From positions 28,086,001 to 28,150,000 of the forward strand of contig NC_046679.1 of NCBI RefSeq assembly GCF_009870125.1: a stretch of DNA of 64,000 nt, read 5' to 3'. A program made the translations under genes and the position numbers. This stretch comes from Drosophila pseudoobscura. Its lineage: Eukaryota; Arthropoda; Insecta; Diptera; Drosophilidae. Under the pieces are notes generated by a model, which had not been told where the DNA came from, ran no database searches, and was given only the letters and a program-made list of their open reading frames with translations. Positions 57,120-64,000 of this stretch are shown here, one piece after another; the first letter of the stretch is position 1, and every line of letters starts with the position of its first letter.

Positions 57120-59193
57120 ATGGAAATCTGCCCAGATTTTAGTAGCTGGGATAACGGCACCTTTGAGCCGTGCCGCACCTGCGGAACCTTTTATTGCACC
57201 GAAGACGATCTGATTAAGCCAATATTTTTCCCGACGACAACCGGCGACGCCAATTTTGATGTTTCGATGGCCGAAATACTGCAACAGATGACCGACTGGA
57301 ATTTAATGGTGAGTTAGCACGGACCGGCCATCTTTTATTCGGATCGAATCAAAGTTTTATATGTATATGCCTCCGACACAGATACAAAAGGAAGACGGGC
57401 GTTCGCAGTACATGTGCACTTCCTGCATAGCTGAATTTCAGAGATTGCTGAAATTTAAGCAGAGCTGCTTGGAGACCCATGAGCATTGGGTGGAGCAACA
57501 GCAGAACCCTGGGATAAATATCAAAGAGGAACCCGACAGCAAGCCAAAGGAGAAGTTCTGTGCCTTCGTTTACCTGGACTCTGACAATGAAGTCAGCGAC
57601 GAAGACGGCAGTCAGCGGGTTTCCGCTGCCTTCGATATACAACATGTGCCCATTAAAGCAGAGCACATGGCCCGTGTGCCGGCACAACAGACTGAAATGA
57701 AATTTGTACCGCCAGAACCGCAACCAGAGCTTGCTCCGGTGGCTGTAAAAACCGAGGCGGATCACGAGTTCATATTAAAGACTGCGACCAAAGAAAAGGA
57801 TCCAGATACTGATGGCATGTGCTCTGAAAATGAGACCAAACACGATCCCAATGCCACATCCATATCCTTTGATGATTCCATACCCTATGAAAATGACGAG
57901 AGCGATGAAGAAGTCGTAAAATTCACCTATGACGATGATGAAGATGCCACAACGATTCCGCAGCCCACACAATCGGCGTCTGTTATATGTAAGATCTGCT
58001 CCCATGAGTTCCCCAATCAGAAGCTTCACCAGGCGCATATGCAGAACATGCATCTTTCCAAAGACTGGGAGTGTCATCTGTGCGGCAAGAAGTTTTTAAA
58101 TTCCAAAGAGTCGCGTCTTAAATTACACATGAAATTTCACAAACTCCAGCGGCGTTTGAAATGTCCGATTTGTGGCTTCTTTTCCAACACTAAAGAGATC
58201 CTCAAGCAGCACAAACGACTGGTGCATTCGCGTACCGTGTGCCAATATTGTGGCAAAAGTATGTATCATCTAAAGCATTGATATAATCATGGTAATAATA
58301 CTTTTCCTCTCATTCCAGTTATGAAACCCCATATTCTGCAGTCGCACATGATGAAGCATAAGCATGGTAAGTGTCCTGAAATGTTAATTTTTAAACTAAT
58401 TTTCTCATCTTTTGCTTGTTTTGCAGAACGCGAATCTCTGTGTGCTCAAAGTCGTTCTTCTTCAGACCATAACCTGATGCCTGTTACTCCTTTCGCTCCA
58501 GACCATAAGAACCTCAATGTTGACAACCATCTACGTCTGCCGTCGACTTCCTCTGTACTTCAGTCTCTTAACCAGCCATACACTTCGTCTGCAACCCAAG
58601 AGTATGCCTTAAAGCAGACTCTAGCTCTGTTTTCTCCAATGCCTTCTCCAGAAAATAAGCGCAAATATGGAGAGCTATCAAATATTTCTCCGAATCCGCG
58701 GAATTCGCCAGTCCAGCAGCAGCAGCAGCTGCCACCCGAGGTACTGTCCGTTAATTCCTCTCCGATCCACCAGCAGGAGCAGGAGCCCACCACTGAGGAG
58801 AGTCTACCAGTGGCTTACTCTCCCATAATGCCAATTTGTGTGATACAATGCGCCTTCTGTAGCGACAGCTTTGAGGAGGCCCAGCAACTGCAGGACCATG
58901 TCCTGGCGAAACACGAGAATATGATGAGTCCATCCCAGAAAGTAAAGGCACCGCCACAGCTGCATTCCATTTCAATGGCCATGGACGTGGACATGGACAC
59001 TGAATCGGATTCAAGTCCTCAGAAATCATCCTCTTGGAGTGAAAACCAGAATAGCAACTCCCGCAGCTACAGTTCCTCAAACAACAATTCTTTCGACAAA
59101 TCCATCTTCAAGTGCCACATTTGCGGCAAGCCATTCGATTTAAAAATCAAACTTAATCGTCATCTCAAGCAGCACAAGAAGGCGCCCTTCTAG
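57120..59193 (+). CDS. ZAD-C2H2 zinc-finger transcription factor
   Basis: Member of the insect-expanded ZAD-ZNF family of DNA-binding proteins. Four exons: 57120-57308, 57382-58258, 58319-58366 and 58427-59193 (about 626 aa). The N-terminal ZAD spans the first intron: CRTCGTFYC near residue 18, and CTSCIAEFQRLLKFKQSCLETHEHW after the junction, giving the paired Cys ligands. A long acidic linker follows. The C2H2 fingers are CKICSHEFPNQKLHQAHMQNMH, CHLCGKKFLNSKESRLKLHMKFH, CPICGFFSNTKEILKQHKRLVH and CQYCGKIMKPHILQSHMMKH, the last split by the second intron. After a Ser/Pro/Gln-rich spacer come two more fingers (CAFCSDSFEEAQQL.., CHICGKPFDLKIKLNRHLKQH) near the C terminus. Linkers are not of the TGEKPY type. 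An in-frame upstream start at 57090 would use a non-ATG codon, so 57120 is chosen. I cannot name the orthologue. Confidence 0.88.
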
Positions 59194-60065
59194 GCGGCTC
59201 TACACCTTTTGTGATCTTCAACAGCACATCCTGGATTGGATCCTGGATCCTTAACAAATGTATTTTCATTCTTCAGTATGAGATCACAATTTTCCATAAT
59301 TTTCATTTTCCTTTTTCAAATGCACAAACAGAATTAGTTCTTGCTTTGGAAAATGCCATGTTCTCATTTACATATAGTTATTGTTTAAGCTAGGTACTAA
59401 TATGGATAAATTAATGATTTATGTAGTGCATCCTTGAAGAATAGGTTGCCCAGGAGTCGAGCCATAAAAGCAAAAACTTCACAAAAAGGTACAAAGCTTC
59501 CAAATTATAATTTTCAAAAAAACCACAACAATTAAATGGAAATAAAACTTGAAGTTTTCCAATTTTATTTTTTGGGAAAATACAAAACAATAATTAATTG
59601 GAAAAAAATTCAGATAATTTTTGTATACAAATAGAAACTAAATAAATTTTTTTTTCTTTTTTTTTATATATATATTTTTAAAAGTTAAAAGAGTTAAAAG
59701 TGATTTAATAAAGAAAAAAGAAAACTAAATTTAAATATACATATGTAAAGAATATTTTGTTTTGCAATATTAAAAACAAAGAAACAAAACTACCAGAAAA
59801 AAATGTGCTCTTCTTTTGATTCAGTTTGAGTTTTATTGGGGGGTTTCTATGTGGTGTGTGCCGGCCGCTGCCATACGCGAAGCGACCGACACTCTAAGCA
59901 TTAATTATTTGCAAGAACTTTTTGCCTAAAATTAGAATTATAAATTACACGATGTGTTTAAAGTAAATCAAAGAAAAATGTAACCCCAAGAAGAAGGTAA
60001 ACAACATGATTAACAAGCCTCTCCCACTGGGACTGCCACTCCGCACTGCACTCCTAGTCGTCCTG
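59194..60065. other. Convergent 3' region, ZAD gene / NFRKB homologue
   Basis: Very AT-rich, with an AATAAA near 59541 for the ZAD gene and T/A runs to 59790. No gene seen. Confidence 0.6.
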
Positions 60066-63000
60066 CTAATTACCATTCCCACTGGCCGCCGTCTTCAGGA
60101 CCGTTGCCGGCATTAGTTTCTTAGCCTCTCCCCCGGCCGTCGTCGTCACAGTGATCTTGCCACCAGCGGCAGCAGCAGCTCCTGCGGCCGTCACCATGGG
60201 TATCACCTTCATGTTGGACAACGGCTTGAGGTTCATGCCCTGCAATCCCTGCGAGAAGAACAACTGTCCGCCATTGCCTTGCACGGCAAAGACGAGATTA
60301 TTGCCAGCTGTGGCTCCTCCTGTGGCATTGCTGCTCCCCGTGTTATTCGAAGTGCCCTGCTTGTTGGCCAACAGGACGTTCTTGGCCAGACGCAGGGTCT
60401 GTGTGCCGCCAGCCCCAATCAGCAGGGTCTTTGGTGCAGTCGCTATGCCACTGGATGCCACTGTGGTGAGGTGGTTGTTGGTGGTGGTGCTGGTGCTGCT
60501 GCTGCTGCTGCCGCTGCCACTGGTGGTGGGCGCCAAGCGAAGCAATTGGTTGCCCATGATCACGGTCTGCATGGGTGCCCCACCGGGACGTGCGGGAATC
60601 TGCAATAGAAATGCATTAATAAAGAATTAAGGAGAGGTTCCTTTGCTAGATTTCGTACCGCTCCTTGGATCTTCACCGTCTGCCCGCCAATCACAATGCT
60701 CTGTGTCGTACGCACAGCATTTGTTCCCGCTGTTGTCGTTGTAGCTGTGGGTTGAGTGGTCACAACACTACCGCCTCCTAGCTGCTTGATTGCCTTGGCA
60801 TGCAGCAGCAGTGGCTTGCCCGACAGCACTGTCGTCTTGCCAATGATCTTGGGCACCATCGTGGGTCCCCCTCCGCCCGTTGCACTCACAATGCGCGCCA
60901 TCGTCGGCAGATGCTTGGCCTGCACTTGGATGGGCTGCGTTGCTTGGCTTTGATTGGGCGTCAGGGTGATGACATTGCCCGACGAGGAGGTTGCCAACTG
61001 GATGATGTTGCTGCCAGTCGTGAGGAGTTTTCCTCCACTCTGCTGCTGCTGTTGCTGCTGCTTTTGCAGCAGACTGTCCAGCGTAATGATCTGCCCACCC
61101 TGAGTGGTGGGGCTGCCACTCGCTCCGCCCGCTGCTGTGCTCACGGGCGTTGTTGTCCGTATCACACGCGTGGCATTCGAGGTGCTGACCACCGTTGCGG
61201 CACCTCCTGCAGCCGCTTGCTTGAAGTTCTGCAGCACAATCCTTTGCTGTGGCGACGACAGATTACCCTTGACAGCCACCGTTCCTCCAATGGTGGCCGT
61301 TGTGGTGAGTATTTTGGGTGAGGTCTTGGCCACTGCTTGGAAAACAATCTTTTTGTTCGACGAAATGGCTGTATTTCCTGTGAAATCAAAAGAGTATTAG
61401 ATTAGACACTGGAAAAGACCTCAGAAGTGGCAGGGCACTCACCCACTAATATCCTTTGCTGTGGCGTACTCTGCACTGGCGATGCAATCTTTGCCGTGCC
61501 ACCCATCGCCTTCTGCTTCAGTTGCTGTTGCTGCAGCGTTGCAAAAGCCTGGGGCGACATCTTTACGATGGTTCCTCCTCCAGTGACGGCACTTACGGCC
61601 GTGCTACTGCTCGTTGCAATGGTTATGGGTGAAGTGCTGGTCTCCGTTGATGTTGCCACTGATTTATTGGATATTATGGAGACGGCGCCAATCTTTTGCT
61701 GCACCGGACGCACTGTCGATTGGGGTACAACGCGTGGACCCAGTATCTGCACTTGCGGTGGCTTTGTGTGGCCTGTGGCTGCCGCACCAGCGGGCAGCAA
61801 TCGTATAATATTCTTGGGCATCTGCGGGCGTGGACTTATTGTCATGGACTTGGGTTTGCCCAGCACTTGAGGATGCTGCTGCTGCTGTGGCGAGTGTTGC
61901 TGCTGCTGTTGCTGCTGCTGCTGGTCCAATGGTATGATAAAGTTCCCTATTTTGCTCGTTGTCGGTGTCTTTTTGATCATCAGCTTTTTGTTAACAGCCG
62001 CCGCGGTCGATGATCCTTGGGTAGAAGTGGGCGTGGTGGCCACATGAACCGTCTGCATGCCACTGGGTGTCGATACCAGTATGGGTGTGGTGTTCCTTTG
62101 GGGACTGATCTTGGATATAGAAAAATTACCCGCCTTTGGGGTCCCCACAGCCACGGGTCGATGCACTGCACCCATGGGCACGGGCTTGAGCAGGGATTTC
62201 TGCATTGTCGGCGACGGGATGGGCGTGGTATTAGCAGTGGGCGAGTGCTGGGCTGTTGTGCTGGTGTTGTTGTTGATGTTGTTGGCAGGTGGTATGTTGT
62301 ACTTGAGAGGCGGCACGGGGGGGCACTTGACAGGGAGCGGAGGAAGCTTCTTCACTTGCAGGAGAGGCCCAGCAGCTGCAGGGGATACAGAAACGCCAGC
62401 AGCAGGAGTGGGATTGCCCGCAGAGGCTACCAATGCTGGCATATCCAGCATTTCCATAGAGCTTTCGCCATCCTCCTTCTTTGGCTTGGCCAGGTTCTTC
62501 TTTTGCTGCTGTTTCTGCTTCACCAGCGACATGTTCAGCTTGTGCATCCGTTCGAACTCCTCCTCGCTGCGATTGCGATGCAAGTAGATCCAGATCTTGC
62601 GCTTGGCATCGTACTTCACACAGGGATCGATCCCGCCGTGCATTCGATCCAGCGCACCGCTGACAATCGTCTGCAGGACGTTCTCCGCCGCCTGATGATT
62701 CACGAACTGCGAGCACTTCAGCAGCTCTGAGATTTCCGAGCGTGTACCCTCGCCATTGGGCAGCCGGGCCGTGGCGTCCCTTACCAGCGTCAGAATGGTC
62801 ACGAACGGCGGTCGATCGTCCACCATCACGGCATGTCCTCGGGCCTTATTTAGGGGCAAGCTCTGGGTGTAGATGCCCTTGACGGGACCCACCACGCTCT
62901 CGTAGCCGTTCAGGCGATACGTAAACGGTCGATGGGGATACTCGAAGCGTAGCCTCTCCTGCCGCTGGAACTCCAGGATGTCCGCCTGGCTGGCCGTGCG

Positions 63001-63966
63001 CACCGTCCAGGTGGTGGGGCACCGTGGCGGCGGCGTCGGTGATGCATCCACGTGCATGGACGTGGGTACTGTTGCAATAAACATGGTCCCCGGGCTGGGA
63101 TTCAGATGCACCGTTGTGGCTACGGATTGCTCCTCCTTTTGGGTCTTCAGCCAGTACTGGCAGAGGGTGCACAGTCGCGCATCGGAGTCCCTGCCAGCGC
63201 CAATCCACTGGTAGATATTCAACATGGTCTTGTGCTCTATGTAGGGCACATATTCCGCCGGCAGTGGGCCAACATCGGCCGCCAGAAAGTTGACTGCGGA
63301 CTGCAGCAGCGACGACCAATCGGGCTGCTGGATTCGGGCCACATCGCCCGTGGGGATGACAGCATCGGAATGTTTCTCCCGCCAGGTGGCCAACAGAATC
63401 TGCAGCTCTCCGTAGGTCAAACGATGCTGTGGCGTGGAAACGAACAGATCTCGCAGCAGAGAGAAGTAGCAGGCAGGTCGAGGCGATGCCGCAGTTCGAA
63501 TCACTTCCCCTCCTCGGGCGGGGGGACTGCCTACGATGTGGGCAGCCGCCTTTAGAGGAGGATTGGTTGGGGAATTGGTTGAAAGATTGGAAATTATGGT
63601 TGAGGCTGGTGTTGGCACACTTATGGGCTCCAGCTTGGGGATCAATGCGGGCACCGGAGCAGCAGCAGTCGCCGCCGCTCCTATTTGTGGTGGCATTTTC
63701 TTTGGCATTGGCTCCTTGGGCACATGATCCTGCTGTTGCTGCAAATGGTGCTTCTGCTTCTGCTGCTGCTGCGTCTCTTCTTTGATGAAGATATCCTCCT
63801 CGGGCTCGTTTTTGACCACCCCAATGCGCACCAGAGCGGGTGGATCGGGATTGAGGCGCGCCAGCAATGCCTTTGGCTTGCGTCCCGGCTTGAAGCTGCC
63901 CACAAACTGTGCCCGCGTGCAGATATCCCTCAAACGCACCTCCGATGTATCGAATTCGGGGTTTTC
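60066..63966 (-). CDS. Nfrkb: NFRKB homologue (INO80 complex subunit), 5' part outside window
   Basis: NFRKB is a metazoan INO80 chromatin-remodelling subunit that recruits and inhibits the deubiquitinase UCHL5. Exons visible, right to left: 61443-63966, 60659-61377 and 60066-60599; the first begins after an acceptor at 63967-63969, so the N-terminal DEUBAD part lies beyond the window. About 1,258 residues are present. The winged-helix-like core is near PACYFSLLRDLFVSTPQHRLTY, LPAEYVPYIEHKT and WIGAGRDSDARLCTLCQYWL. NGYESVVGPVKGIYTQSLPLNKAR and RPPFVTILTLVRDATARLPNGEGTRSEISELL align tightly with human, as does CVKYDAKRKIWIYLHRNRSEEEFERMH. The remaining 700 residues are low-complexity Thr, Ser, Ala and Gln with opa tracts, as in fly chromatin proteins. 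The family is certain; the gene symbol is by orthology. Confidence 0.93.
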
Positions 63967-64000
63967 CTGTAAACAGAAAAAAACATTTAAAGTGTCCCTT

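Noticed and set aside
61427-62730. Long plus-strand frames opposite the NFRKB homologue
   Set aside because: They run through opa repeats as poly-Leu/Cys and have no family resemblance; shadows of the minus-strand gene.

Overview
The window is insect nuclear DNA, almost certainly from a Drosophila species. Genes are spliced, with many introns of about 55-80 bp, GT..AG borders, CAG/opa repeats inside reading frames, and core-promoter motifs typical of Drosophila housekeeping genes. The gene content and order (Nmdmc, hyrax, neuralized, tango, an SRAP-domain gene, Kcmf1, iruka, Prosbeta3, a MYG1 homologue) match what I recall of cytological region 85C of D. melanogaster (Muller element E). An obscura-group species is my guess, from the unfamiliar short repeats and the slightly longer opa tracts; it is not proven.

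Layout. 1-3 kb: the 3' end of Nmdmc (+) converges on hyrax (-). 4.3-24.5 kb: neuralized (+), with two alternative first coding exons and about 16 kb of mostly non-coding intron rich in microsatellites and Su(H)-type sites. 25.5-27.5 kb: tango (+), intronless in its coding part, converging on an HMCES/SRAP gene (-, 28.4-29.7 kb). 32.2-34.5 kb: Kcmf1 (+), which carries a minor-spliceosome AT-AC intron, converging on an unrecognised gene (-, 35.0-36.4 kb). 37.1-38.2 kb: iruka (-), head to head with Prosbeta3 (+, 39.1-39.7 kb), which converges on the MYG1 exonuclease homologue (-, 39.8-41.1 kb). 42.2-45.1 kb: a CIP2A homologue (-). 45.1-50.0 kb: an intergenic stretch with no gene I can support. 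50.0-54.7 kb: a sugar-porter gene (+) with a CAP-superfamily gene (-) nested in one of its introns. 55.0-56.3 kb: a WIPI3/WDR45B homologue (-). 57.1-59.2 kb: a ZAD-C2H2 zinc-finger gene (+). 60.1-64 kb: the NFRKB homologue (-), cut by the window edge.

Most genes are compact and tail to tail, and many start regions carry Motif 1 (M1BP), DRE or Motif 7 elements, as expected of broadly expressed genes. Neuralized is the developmental exception.

The signals that ordinary gene annotation misses are: (1) a family of short AT-rich repeats, eight copies or fragments by my count, every one next to a gene's 5' end, one of them 25 bp from the MYG1 start codon; (2) a U12-type AT-AC intron in Kcmf1 with two in-frame donor sites 12 bp apart; (3) a 92-bp repeat fragment bounded by a 31-bp direct repeat in neur intron 1; (4) an excess of Su(H) consensus sites in the neur introns; (5) a long, probably glycosylated loop in the sugar porter. 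I found no CRISPR array, tRNA, rRNA, or intact transposon or viral element.
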